Assembly: GCF_015482765.1 (NCBI RefSeq)
Contig: NZ_JADMLB010000039.1
Span: 1 to 61,689 of the forward strand
Source: Halodesulfovibrio sp.
Lineage (GTDB): Bacteria; Desulfobacterota; Desulfovibrionia; Desulfovibrionales; Desulfovibrionaceae
Direction of reading: 5' to 3'
DNA: 61,689 bases
Below, piece after piece: positions 33,181 to 41,648 of this stretch; the first letter of the stretch is position 1, and each line of letters begins with the position of its first letter. The notes beneath the pieces were generated by a model, which saw only the letters and a program-made list of their open reading frames with translations, was not told the DNA's origin and did not search any database. Both the position numbers and the translations under genes were made by a program.

Positions 33181-34536
33181 ATGTCGATGGAAAGTGTTTT
33201 AGCTAAAATGGAGTTTCGAAAGTTCGAGGCTAGCATAGTAGATTTCTTTTCCAAAAAGAATGGCTATGCGATTGTCTTGACTGAAGATACCAACTTTACG
33301 GCACTTTTGCGGCAAACACTCAACAAGCATCTCGGATTGCGGAATAAGTGTTTTTCGCAAGTCAGTACCGTTGAAGATACGATTAAGCAGATACGAAAAG
33401 AGCTTGCAGGCGGGAAAAAACTTCTCGTTTTTATTGAACGTATCCATAGAGATAAAGAAATGGCGTTTCTTGTACGTAAGGTTAAGAAGGATTTCGCCAA
33501 GTGTAAGGTCTTTATCACTATGACAGAAGCACCGCGGGAACAGTTCATTTTGTTACATGAACTGGGTGCGGATAATTTTATTACAAAACCCATCGCCATT
33601 AATACCTTTATCGAGAAGGTGGCACATAGCATCAAGCCGCAGGGAAAGCTGGGGCAGCTTATTGATATTGCAAAGACAATGCTTGAGCAGGGAGCGTATG
33701 AAGATGCCGCAAAAGTGGCGCGTACCGTGCTGAATGCAAAGCCGGATATGTCTTCTGCTCTGCTGGTTATGGGTGATGCGTATAAAGGGTTGAAGAAGTA
33801 TGAACAGGCACACAAGTGTTACCTTGGTGCCGGTGATTCAGCACCGTTGTTTCTTGATCCGTTGAAAAAGCTGGCAGATCTGTACGGTGTTGCCGGAGTA
33901 AAAAAGCGGCAGCTGGATTGCCTGACAAAGCTCGATAAAATGAGTCCACTTAACGTGGAGCGTAAGCTGGATATCGGACATATCCATGTGGAGCTTGGTA
34001 ACTACGTCAGTGCGGATGTGTATTTTGAGGGCGCTCTTCGTCAGGCGAATAAAGAAGCAATCGATTATGTAGGGAATGTGTCACAGCAAATTGCGTCTGC
34101 GTATGAAAAACGGGATCCGGCGCGAGCGGAGCAGTATTTACGCAGGGCGTTGCGAGCCAAAGGTGATAATCTCGATAAAGCGGATGTAGACACCTTTAAC
34201 AGCCTTGGCATTGTGTTGCGGAAACAGGGGAAATGGCGTCAGGCTGTTCAGGAATACAAGCGGGCATTGCAAGTGTCACGCAGGGATGAGAACCTGTACT
34301 ACAATATCGCTATTGCCCACGCTGAAGGTAAAGAGTTTGTGCAGGCGTCAAAATATCTTCGTAAAGTTATCCAGCTTAATGAAGATTTTGTGCGTTCAGA
34401 ACCTGCTATTGCGTATAACATGGGATTGATATTTTTCAGGGCGGTCGATCACGACATGGCAAAGGTGCATTTGCAGATATGCCTGAGTCTCGATCCAAAT
34501 CACCAAGGGGCAAAAAAAGTTTTGTCACTTATGTAA
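33181..34536 (+). CDS. Receiver-like domain fused to TPR repeats
   Basis: A 451-residue protein. Residues about 25-160 fold like a response-regulator receiver (YAIVLTEDTNFTALL, LLVFIERIHRD, ITKPIAINTFIEKV), with the conserved Lys of ITKP, but the phosphorylation position is Glu (FIE) and not Asp, so it may be locked or act without phosphate. Residues 165-451 carry about seven TPR repeats. GGAG precedes the ATG. It is likely a cytoplasmic scaffold or adaptor. Its partner is unknown and no kinase is next to it. Confidence 0.82.
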   Translation: MSMESVLAKMEFRKFEASIVDFFSKKNGYAIVLTEDTNFTALLRQTLNKHLGLRNKCFSQVSTVEDTIKQIRKELAGGKKLLVFIERIHRDKEMAFLVRKVKKDFAKCKVFITMTEAPREQFILLHELGADNFITKPIAINTFIEKVAHSIKPQGKLGQLIDIAKTMLEQGAYEDAAKVARTVLNAKPDMSSALLVMGDAYKGLKKYEQAHKCYLGAGDSAPLFLDPLKKLADLYGVAGVKKRQLDCLTKLDKMSPLNVERKLDIGHIHVELGNYVSADVYFEGALRQANKEAIDYVGNVSQQIASAYEKRDPARAEQYLRRALRAKGDNLDKADVDTFNSLGIVLRKQGKWRQAVQEYKRALQVSRRDENLYYNIAIAHAEGKEFVQASKYLRKVIQLNEDFVRSEPAIAYNMGLIFFRAVDHDMAKVHLQICLSLDPNHQGAKKVLSLM

Positions 34537-34554
34537 AAAAAATATTTCATAACA

Positions 34555-34638
34555 AAAAAAAGACAGCCTTTTTTCAAAAGTTGTTGCACAATCTACCACA
34601 GCGTAGTGCAATGAAATCAAAAAGGGCTGTCTTTTTTT
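34555..34638 (+). terminator. Long terminator with nested hairpins
   Basis: AAAAAAGACAGCCTTTTT pairs with AAAAAGGGCTGTCTTTTTTT across a 40-base loop that has its own TTGCAC/GTGCAA stem. Confidence 0.85.
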
Positions 34639-34787
34639 GTATTGAAAATACAGGAAAAGGATAAAAAAAGCTGAAAAAAGTCATTGCTCACAGATTTGAA
34701 ATCAGACTACTTGAGGTTATCTGCAAAAATTGATATAGATCGATTCACATCAAGAAAAACGTATATCTTCCTCGAGGAGGGGCGGAA

Positions 34788-35960
34788 GTGGCACACACTA
34801 AAGTAAACAAAACTATTGCTGAGATTAATGAGCGAATTCGTTCCGGTAAAGCTGTTGTATTGAACGCAGAAGAAATGACTGATGCAGTTCGTACAATGGG
34901 TAAAGAAAAAGCTGCCAAAGAGGTAGACGTTGTGACTACCGGCACATTTTCGCCGATGTGCTCATCCGGTCTTCTTTTCAACATCGGTCAGCAGGAACCG
35001 CCGACAATTAAAACATCCAAAGTAACACTCAACGGTGTGCCAGCATATGCAGGGCTCGCTGCTGTAGACAGTTACATCGGCGCAACTGAGCCGCGGGAAG
35101 ATGATCCGCTTAACAAAGTCTACCCGGGTCAGTTTAAATACGGCGGCGGTAACGTTATCGAAGATCTCGTGGCAGGGCGTTCAGTAGCACTGCGTGCAGA
35201 GGCGTACGGTACGGACTGTTACCCGCGTAAACTGTACGAACGCGATATTACTCTTGCGGATCTTCCGCATGCAGAGTTGTTCAACCCGCGTAACTGCTAC
35301 CAGAACTACAATGCAGCGGTGAACCTTACCAGTCGTATCGTTTATACATACATGGGGCCGCTTAAACCGAACATGCGTAACGTGAACTTCGCAACAGCCG
35401 GTTGTCTGTCTCCATTGTTTAACGATCCGCTCTTTAAGACCATCGGTCTTGGTACACGTATCTTCCTGGGCGGCGGTATCGGGTATGTAATCGGCGCAGG
35501 TACACAGCATGTACCGAATCCGAAACGAAACGAACGCGGACTTCCATTATCACCTGCCGGTACACTTGAATTGAAAGGTGATTTAAAACAAATGGATGCA
35601 AGATACTTGCGTGGTCTGAGTTTCTTGGGGTACGGTAACACCATGAGTGTAGGTGTCGGTATTCCGATTCCTATCCTTAATGAAGAAATCGCGTGGTACA
35701 CAGGTGTGGCAGACAGCGACATCCAGATGCCGGTAAAAGATTACGGGCATGACTATCCGAACGGATTACCGCGTGTGCTGCAACATTGTACCTACGAGGA
35801 ACTGAAGTCCGGTGAAGTTGAAATCATGGGCAAAAAGGTAGAAACAGTACCTATGACCAGTTACCCGATTTCACTCGAGATTGCAGACAAACTTAAAGAA
35901 TGGATTCAAAAGGGCGAGTTTCTTTTGAGCGAACCAGTGGAAAAAATACCCGCATGGTAA
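34788..35960 (+). CDS. DUF39 homocysteine-synthesis protein (aspartate-semialdehyde sulfurtransferase)
   Basis: A 390-residue DUF39 protein, the family shown in methanogens and sulfate reducers to make homocysteine from aspartate semialdehyde and sulfide-derived sulfur. Conserved stretches are TTGTFSPMCSSG (Cys58), KYGGGNVIEDL, YGTDCYPR (Cys144) and FNPRNCYQNYNAAVN. It starts at GTG, fixed by GAGGAGG upstream. No ferredoxin or NIL-domain partner is next to it; instead a LarE homologue overlaps its 3' end, which suggests LarE is its sulfur-handling partner in this organism. Confidence 0.9.
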   Translation: MAHTKVNKTIAEINERIRSGKAVVLNAEEMTDAVRTMGKEKAAKEVDVVTTGTFSPMCSSGLLFNIGQQEPPTIKTSKVTLNGVPAYAGLAAVDSYIGATEPREDDPLNKVYPGQFKYGGGNVIEDLVAGRSVALRAEAYGTDCYPRKLYERDITLADLPHAELFNPRNCYQNYNAAVNLTSRIVYTYMGPLKPNMRNVNFATAGCLSPLFNDPLFKTIGLGTRIFLGGGIGYVIGAGTQHVPNPKRNERGLPLSPAGTLELKGDLKQMDARYLRGLSFLGYGNTMSVGVGIPIPILNEEIAWYTGVADSDIQMPVKDYGHDYPNGLPRVLQHCTYEELKSGEVEIMGKKVETVPMTSYPISLEIADKLKEWIQKGEFLLSEPVEKIPAW

Positions 35961-36760
35961 ATACTGCTAAACTTGAAGCCCTTGAGTCTAAACTCAAGGG
36001 CTTTTTTTCTCCTGTTCTGGCTTTTTCGGGCGGTGTGGACAGTCGTTTTCTTGCGCATGTCATGTATCGTGCCGGAATTACATTCACGGCTGTGCATATT
36101 ACCGGTGAACACGTTCCGCGTGCAGAATCTGCTAAAGCACTCAATTGGCTGCAAACACACGATATTCCATATCAGGCTCTTCGTCTTTCTCCTCTGTCTG
36201 TGCCGGAAATCGCTGAAAACGGCTCTGCCCGTTGCTATCATTGTAAGCGTCTGTTGTTTTCTACTATTAAAGAGATGGTAGAGATCAATGACGGTGAGGG
36301 TGAGCAGCCGACAATTATCGACGGAACCAACGCATCCGACCTTGGTGAATATCGTCCGGGCTTGAAGGCGTTAGAAGAGCTGGGCGTGGTCAGTCCTCTT
36401 GCGTTGTGTGATATTTCTAAAGAAGAAGTGCGCGCATTGGCAGAAGCGACAGATATGGAACACTCAGACCAGCCTGCTACACCATGCTTGCTGACCCGTT
36501 TTTCTTATGGAACAACGCCGGACGAAGATTTGCTGCAGCGGGTGGAAGAATGTGAAGTTGCCCTTAAGCGGTACGGCCTGCAAAATTTCAGAGTACGTAT
36601 CCTTGATGACGGCACGCAGGTGCTGCAAGTTTCTTCTGATGAAAAAGGTGTGCTCCATAAGCATCACGAAGCTATTGAAGATACACTGCGCAGTGCCGGA
36701 TTCGATTCCTTTAAAATACACTGTTCCGAACGTGTAAGCGGGTTTTACGATCGTAAATAG
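35954..36760 (+). CDS. larE: LarE-family ATP-dependent sulfur transferase
   Basis: A 268-residue PP-loop protein starting at the ATG at 35954, which overlaps the stop of the DUF39 gene. The pyrophosphatase loop SGGVDS is at residues 25-30, CYHCKR holds Cys94 and Cys97, and PCLLTRFSYG holds Cys178, the position of the sacrificial or cluster-binding Cys of LarE. LarE gives sulfur to the nickel-pincer nucleotide of lactate racemase, but no larA, larB or larC is nearby. With three Cys it may be of the cluster-bearing, catalytic kind. The overlap with DUF39 points to a role in sulfur delivery for homocysteine. Confidence 0.87.
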   Translation: MVNTAKLEALESKLKGFFSPVLAFSGGVDSRFLAHVMYRAGITFTAVHITGEHVPRAESAKALNWLQTHDIPYQALRLSPLSVPEIAENGSARCYHCKRLLFSTIKEMVEINDGEGEQPTIIDGTNASDLGEYRPGLKALEELGVVSPLALCDISKEEVRALAEATDMEHSDQPATPCLLTRFSYGTTPDEDLLQRVEECEVALKRYGLQNFRVRILDDGTQVLQVSSDEKGVLHKHHEAIEDTLRSAGFDSFKIHCSERVSGFYDRK

Positions 36761-36850
36761 GGTCATTTGTGATTCTATAGCACTACTGGACAACAGTGTC
36801 CTTCTTCTGTATCATCCCGACTTTCGAAAAGACCGCTAAGGAGAATTACA

Positions 36851-36961
36851 ATGGCTCATAAAAAACATGAACGTAAGAAAGAACTCGATCGTCGTCGTCA
36901 TCGCCGTAAAAAAGCAATGAAACTTCGCATCAAAGAAGCTATTGCTGCTAAGAACGCATAA
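36851..36961 (+). CDS. Very small, highly basic protein (36 residues)
   Basis: The frame starts MAHKKHERKK and ends EAIAAKNA; over 40% of residues are Lys, Arg or His. AAGGAG lies eight bases before the ATG. It should form one long helix and could bind ribosomal RNA or nucleic acid, like small ribosome-associated proteins. It sits alone between larE and fmdB with hairpins behind it at 36977-37004 and 37049-37083. I recall similar short basic proteins in other Desulfovibrio genomes, without a function. Confidence 0.85.
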   Translation: MAHKKHERKKELDRRRHRRKKAMKLRIKEAIAAKNA

Positions 36962-37048
36962 GTTTCTTTACGATAAATTATCGGCTGCCTTAAAGCTCGA
37001 TAATGTTTTCCAGCTGCACTGCAGGCTGGAGAACGGCATTTTTCTTGG

Positions 37049-37095
37049 CAGCGGTTTCATGTTTATTAACAGTGAAGCCGCTGTTTAGCTTTTCT
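37049..37095 (+). terminator. Hairpin behind the small basic protein gene
   Basis: An 11-bp stem CAGCGGTTTCA/TGAAGCCGCTG (one G-U pair) is followed by TTTAGCTTTTC. A second, weaker stem ATTATCG/CGATAAT lies at 36977-37004. Confidence 0.65.
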
Positions 37096-37123
37096 AAGTT
37101 TTGTATTGTTGATGGAGGGTAGC

Positions 37124-37393
37124 ATGCCCATTTACGAATATCGTTGTAATGCGTGCGAACAAATTTTTGAAGAATGGACCACTTCCTGCTCAGAAGGTGA
37201 TGAGTCCATTAAATGTCCTGTATGCGGTGGAGTAGCCGAACGTATTATTTCCAACACTACTTTTGTACTTAAAGGTGGTGGCTGGTATGTTTCCGAATAT
37301 GGAAAAAACAGTGCCGCATCGAACCCCGCTAAAAAGGATATCCCATCCGGTTCTTCCGGGTGTTCCAACTCCTCATCTTCATCTGCATCTTGA
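37124..37393 (+). CDS. FmdB-family zinc ribbon protein
   Basis: An 89-residue protein with the FmdB pattern: MPIYEYRCNACEQ at the start, then CPVCGG, giving a four-Cys zinc ribbon, and a Ser-rich tail. The start was set by GGAGGG before the ATG at 37124. FmdB proteins are small putative regulators seen in many bacteria and have no firm role. It is followed by purB on the same strand. Confidence 0.9.
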   Translation: MPIYEYRCNACEQIFEEWTTSCSEGDESIKCPVCGGVAERIISNTTFVLKGGGWYVSEYGKNSAASNPAKKDIPSGSSGCSNSSSSSAS

Positions 37394-37476
37394 TAGATTT
37401 TTCGGCGGCCAGTATTGGCTGCCTTTTTTATGCATAACAACCTTTTAACCGCAACCTTATGTAAGAGAACGCTAAA

Positions 37477-38772
37477 ATGATCGATCGTTATACTCGCCCC
37501 GAAATGGGTCAGCTCTGGACGCTTGAAAATAAATTCCGCGTCTGGCTCGAAGTTGAAATCGCTGTTTGTGAGGCTTGGCACCGCCTTGGCGAAATCGATG
37601 ATGAAAGTATGAAGCAGATTCGTGAGAAGGCCGATTTTGACGTGGACCGTATTCTGGAGATTGAGGAAACCACACGTCACGACGTGATTGCATTCCTCAC
37701 TGCTGTAGAAGAAAAAGTTGGTCCGGCTGCCCGCTTCATCCACCTTGGCTGTACTTCTTCCGACATTGTAGACACAGCTAACGGCGTTCTGCTTTCCCGC
37801 GCAGGTGATATCATTCTCAAAGACTTTGAAAAAATGCTTGAGACCCTGAAAACCATCGCGCATGAGAATAAAGGTCGTCTGTGCATGGGACGTACCCACG
37901 GTATTCATGCAGAACCAACAAGCTTCGGTCTTAAAATGGCTGGCTTCTACGCAGAGTTCAAACGTCACTACGAACGTTTCAAAGCTGCTGTAGAGGGTGT
38001 ACGTGTTGGTAAAATTTCCGGTGCAGTAGGCACAATGGCAATGATTCCTGCGGAAGTTGAATCCATCACCTGTGAGGTGCTCGGTCTTGCTGTAGACCCT
38101 ATCTCTACACAGGTTATCAACCGCGACCGTTACGCTGCATACTTTACAGCTCTTGCTGTAGCAGCAGGCGGTATCGAGCGTCTTTGCGTAGAACTGCGTC
38201 ACCTGCAGCGTACCGAAGTGCTTGAAGCTGAAGAAGGCTTCCGTAAAGGTCAGAAAGGTTCTTCTGCAATGCCGCACAAAAAGAACCCTATTTCTGCAGA
38301 AAACCTTACAGGTCTTTCTCGTCTTGTTCGTACTAACTCTGTTTCAGCTATGGAAAACCAGGCGCTCTGGCACGAACGTGACATCAGCCATTCCTCTGTT
38401 GAGCGTGTAATTATGCCGGATACCACCATCCTTATGAACTACATGCTGAACCGTCTGTCCAACCTTGTTTCCAACCTGCGTGTGATTCCTGAAAACATGG
38501 ATCGCAACCTCGTTGGTTCAATGGGACTCTTCTTCTCCCAGCGCGTACTCCTCGGCCTTGTTGAAACCGGCATGGGTCGTCAGGATGCTTACGTAATGGT
38601 GCAGAAGTGTGCTATGGAAAGCTGGGACACAAAACAACTTTTTGAAGACCTCGTTCGAAAAGATCCAGAAATCAGCGCGCGTATTGCTCCTGAGAAAATG
38701 GATGAAATCTTCGACGCAAGCTACTACCTGCGCCATGAAGATTTGATTTTCGGTCGTGTGTTCAATTCTTAG
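37477..38772 (+). CDS. purB: Adenylosuccinate lyase (PurB)
   Basis: A 431-residue lyase of the fumarase/aspartase superfamily. It splits SAICAR to AICAR and adenylosuccinate to AMP in purine synthesis. Visible motifs are MIDRYTRPEMG at the start, LGCTSSDIVDT, the GRTHGIHAEP histidine region and the signature loop GSSAMPHKKNP. It is followed after 32 bases by pyrE, so both nucleotide genes probably share a transcript. Confidence 0.97.
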   Translation: MIDRYTRPEMGQLWTLENKFRVWLEVEIAVCEAWHRLGEIDDESMKQIREKADFDVDRILEIEETTRHDVIAFLTAVEEKVGPAARFIHLGCTSSDIVDTANGVLLSRAGDIILKDFEKMLETLKTIAHENKGRLCMGRTHGIHAEPTSFGLKMAGFYAEFKRHYERFKAAVEGVRVGKISGAVGTMAMIPAEVESITCEVLGLAVDPISTQVINRDRYAAYFTALAVAAGGIERLCVELRHLQRTEVLEAEEGFRKGQKGSSAMPHKKNPISAENLTGLSRLVRTNSVSAMENQALWHERDISHSSVERVIMPDTTILMNYMLNRLSNLVSNLRVIPENMDRNLVGSMGLFFSQRVLLGLVETGMGRQDAYVMVQKCAMESWDTKQLFEDLVRKDPEISARIAPEKMDEIFDASYYLRHEDLIFGRVFNS

Positions 38773-38804
38773 ATTTTATAGATAACAAAATTATGGAGCG
38801 GAAA

Positions 38805-39377
38805 ATGGCAGAACTTAAAAAACGACTTGCAAAACTTCTGTACGAGAAGTCTTACAAAGAAGGTGATTTCACTCTCGCTTCCGGCAAAAAGAGTGATTAC
38901 TACTTCGACTGCCGTCAGACCGCTCTGCACCCTGAAGGTGCGTGGTTGATCGGCAACCTTTTTTACGAACTCATCTCCGGTCTTGAGAATGCAGGAGAAG
39001 TAAAAGGCGTAGGCGGTATGACACTTGGTGCAGACCCGCTTGTAAGCTCTACTTCTGTTATTTCTTTTGAAAAGGGCGGACACCTTCCGGCACTTATCGT
39101 TCGTAAGCAGCCAAAAGGTCACGGAACAGGCCAGGGTGTGGAAGGTCTTGCAAACTTTGCAGAAGGTGATGTGGTTGTTATGCTTGAAGACGTAGTAACC
39201 ACTGGTGGATCAGTTATTACCGCAATTGAACGCATTGAGGCATCCGGCCTTAAAGTATCTTGCGTGTGTGCTGTTCTTGATCGCGACGAAGGTGGCCGTG
39301 AAGCGCTTGCAGAGCGCGGCTACAACCTTGTATCTATCTTTGATCGTAAAGAACTTGTTGCGCTTGCAACAAGCTAA
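38805..39377 (+). CDS. pyrE: Orotate phosphoribosyltransferase (PyrE)
   Basis: A 190-residue type I phosphoribosyltransferase that makes OMP from orotate and PRPP. The PRPP loop is VVMLEDVVTTGGS and the Lys-containing segment is IVRKQPKGHGTGQ. The ATG at 38805 is preferred because GGAG lies eight bases before it; the ATG at 38793 has no SD. A strong terminator follows. Confidence 0.96.
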   Translation: MAELKKRLAKLLYEKSYKEGDFTLASGKKSDYYFDCRQTALHPEGAWLIGNLFYELISGLENAGEVKGVGGMTLGADPLVSSTSVISFEKGGHLPALIVRKQPKGHGTGQGVEGLANFAEGDVVVMLEDVVTTGGSVITAIERIEASGLKVSCVCAVLDRDEGGREALAERGYNLVSIFDRKELVALATS

Positions 39378-39400
39378 TGCGGTTTCCAGGTAAAAGTTTA

Positions 39401-39431
39401 GAGTGCTCCTGCATGGGGGCACTCTTTTTTT
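39401..39431 (+). terminator. Terminator of purB-pyrE
   Basis: The stem GAGTGCTCC/GGGGCACTC is followed by seven T. Confidence 0.94.
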
Positions 39432-39573
39432 ACACTTTTTTCTGATACATAGAGCTGCAATTTCTTGACAACTTCCCTTGTCTCATGTCCTTTGTCAGAT
39501 TGGATTTACAATTGCTTTAGACTTCAAACCAGTTTCTGCGTGCGGGATTTGCTCTCCCGGAATAAGGATGTTC

Positions 39574-40827
39574 ATGCGCTTGTTTTCGTTACTTTTTCTG
39601 CTCGGTTTACATGTTTGCACTGCTTCTGTACCTGCGTTTGCCGGTTGGCAGGCAGTGGTTGCCGAAGAAGCCACAAAACTTCCCATGTTGGTTACGGTTG
39701 ATAAGTCAAAGCAATCTGCCCGCTTTTTCGGGGAAAAAGCAGAACAGCTGACTTCTCAGCAGGTTCCGTGCAGTTCAGGGCAGGTTAAAGGCGACAAGCA
39801 GCGTGAAGGAGATAAAAAAACTCCGGAAGGCATCTATTTTGTCGAAAACCGCCGCACCAGCGGACTTGATTACTCGTTGTACGGGAAAGAAGCCTATACA
39901 CTCAATTATCCCAATCCCGTAGATAAACTCCGCGAAAAAGACGGACACGGAATCTGGATTCACGGCAGGGGCACACCTATTGTTCCAAGAGAGACAAAAG
40001 GGTGCATTGCCATGAACAATCCGGATATTGCTGACCTCAATAAGCGAGTAACAATTAATACTCCTGTCATTTTGGCCGAACAGGTAGCACCATACTTTCA
40101 ATCAAATGCAGAATTCAATGCATTGAAAGAAAAAACACAGCAATGGCTCACTGCATGGCAGAACCGTTCTCCAGAATATTTGAAAATGTTCTCTTCCGAG
40201 GCATATTCAAAAAGCATGAATGAGTCATTTACAGCATTTGCTAAAAATAAAGAGCGTCTTTTTTCAAGACTTCCATGGATTATCACATGGACAAATATGG
40301 TCAACGTACTTCAAGGACCAGACTACTGGGTAACATGGTTTGATCAGTACTATCGCGCTCCGAACCTTGTAACACAAGGTGTACGGCGTTTATATTGGCA
40401 AAAAAATGATGCCGGAGAATTTGTCATTGTCGGTATGGAATGGAAAGAGAGGCGTCTGGGCATGGAGCAGGCGTACCTTGACGCTATGGTAGCAAATGTG
40501 CATAACTTTCTTGATGATTGGGTCACTGATTGGAAGACTGGTTCAGTGGAGGGGTACATCAGCAGGTATGCGATCAATGCGGTACAGGGGTCGCGTCGGG
40601 GTATTGATGCCATAGCAGCACACAAGAAAAAGCTGTGGCAGCAAAAAAAACCTGTTGAAGTTGTGCTTTCTGACATCAAGATGTCTATGTCCCGTCGGGG
40701 GCTTGAAGTAAGCATGAATCAATACTATGGAGATAGTACCGGATACACAGACCAAGGGCGGAAGACACTTGTCTTGCTGCCTGAAGGTGACCATTGGGTC
40801 ATTGTAAGTGAAGAGTGGAGATCCTGA
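39574..40827 (+). CDS. Exported L,D-transpeptidase with C-terminal NTF2-like domain
   Basis: About 417 residues. A signal peptide (1-23) is followed by a YkuD domain with IHGRGTP (His130) and TKGCIAM (catalytic Cys144), which cross-links peptidoglycan or attaches proteins to it. Residues about 170-415 hold two copies of a Trp-rich NTF2/SnoaL-like fold (KTQQWLTAWQNRSPEYLKMF and VHNFLDDWVTDWKTGSVEG), seen in other delta-proteobacterial YkuD proteins. The start at 39574 follows AAGG. The membrane protein at 40831 begins four bases behind the stop and is co-transcribed. Confidence 0.9.
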   Translation: MRLFSLLFLLGLHVCTASVPAFAGWQAVVAEEATKLPMLVTVDKSKQSARFFGEKAEQLTSQQVPCSSGQVKGDKQREGDKKTPEGIYFVENRRTSGLDYSLYGKEAYTLNYPNPVDKLREKDGHGIWIHGRGTPIVPRETKGCIAMNNPDIADLNKRVTINTPVILAEQVAPYFQSNAEFNALKEKTQQWLTAWQNRSPEYLKMFSSEAYSKSMNESFTAFAKNKERLFSRLPWIITWTNMVNVLQGPDYWVTWFDQYYRAPNLVTQGVRRLYWQKNDAGEFVIVGMEWKERRLGMEQAYLDAMVANVHNFLDDWVTDWKTGSVEGYISRYAINAVQGSRRGIDAIAAHKKKLWQQKKPVEVVLSDIKMSMSRRGLEVSMNQYYGDSTGYTDQGRKTLVLLPEGDHWVIVSEEWRS

Positions 40828-40830
40828 TAG

Positions 40831-41526
40831 ATGAGTGAAAAGTATAGTGTCCTCATAATGCGTGATGATACGAACGTACGACGATACAGGGTGAGTTCGT
40901 CCAGCTTAAGGATGCTGTTGGTCGTGTTGTTCTGCGTAGTGCTGGTTGCTGTATGCGGAATATTTACCAGCTTTTCACTGTGGGAAAAGAACACTGCTTT
41001 AATGAATGAACGGCATGGCGTGCAAAAAGAACTGCGCGACCTCAAGGTGTATGTTGAACGCCTTGAAAATATAGAACAAATTTTACAATCGAACGATCCT
41101 GAAGAATTACAGGCATTGTTTTCATCCATGAGCGTGGCAGCATCTGCCGAATTGCCGCCACCAATCGATCTTTCTTCCATTTTGAAAATTGTTGATACTG
41201 ACCTTGTAGAAGTTTCCAACCTGAAACTGCAAAAGGCGACAGGCGGCAACTTGCGTTTGTCTCTGAAGTTGGACAACAAAAATGCCAAGGGCAACATTCG
41301 CGGTTCCATTGCTCTTTCTTTCATTACAAAAGAAGGCAAGGTTGTTTCGATTGATGCCAACGAGAAAGATATGGATTTCAGCATTAACCGGTTCAAACGT
41401 ATCGTAACAACCTTTGCGGTACCCGAAGCGATGCTGATGAACGAAGCGTATGCACTTCAGGTAAGTATTACCAAAAACAAAACCACATTATTGCAGCGTA
41501 TCTATCCTGTGAAAGAGCTTTTGTAG
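40831..41526 (+). CDS. Single-span membrane protein with coiled coil, unknown function
   Basis: A 231-residue protein: a short cytoplasmic N-terminus, a membrane segment (about 28-50, LLVVLFCVVLVAVCGIF), a coiled coil (about 55-90), then a beta-rich periplasmic domain with the LRLSLKLDNKNAKGNIRG pattern. This shape resembles the N-terminal part of M23-type envelope proteins, but no peptidase domain is present. Its place directly behind an L,D-transpeptidase suggests a cell-wall role. Confidence 0.8.
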   Translation: MSEKYSVLIMRDDTNVRRYRVSSSSLRMLLVVLFCVVLVAVCGIFTSFSLWEKNTALMNERHGVQKELRDLKVYVERLENIEQILQSNDPEELQALFSSMSVAASAELPPPIDLSSILKIVDTDLVEVSNLKLQKATGGNLRLSLKLDNKNAKGNIRGSIALSFITKEGKVVSIDANEKDMDFSINRFKRIVTTFAVPEAMLMNEAYALQVSITKNKTTLLQRIYPVKELL

Positions 41527-41547
41527 CGTACAGTTGAAAGGAAAATG

Positions 41548-41582
41548 AAAAAGGGTGGAGTCCTAGGACTTCACCCTTTTTT
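41548..41582. terminator. Bidirectional terminator between convergent operons
   Basis: AAAAGGGTGGAGTCC and GGACTTCACCCTTTT form a 15-bp stem (one G-T mismatch), with T-rich tracts on both strands. Confidence 0.93.
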
Positions 41583-41648
41583 GTTTGCAATGTGATGCAG
41601 ACGCTGAACGCATAAAACAGCGTTTAGAGAGCCTCTATGTGCTGTCTC

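Noticed and set aside
37132-38277. Minus-strand frame of 381 codons opposite fmdB and purB
   Set aside because: Cys- and His-rich composition typical of antisense translation; purB is certain on the other strand.
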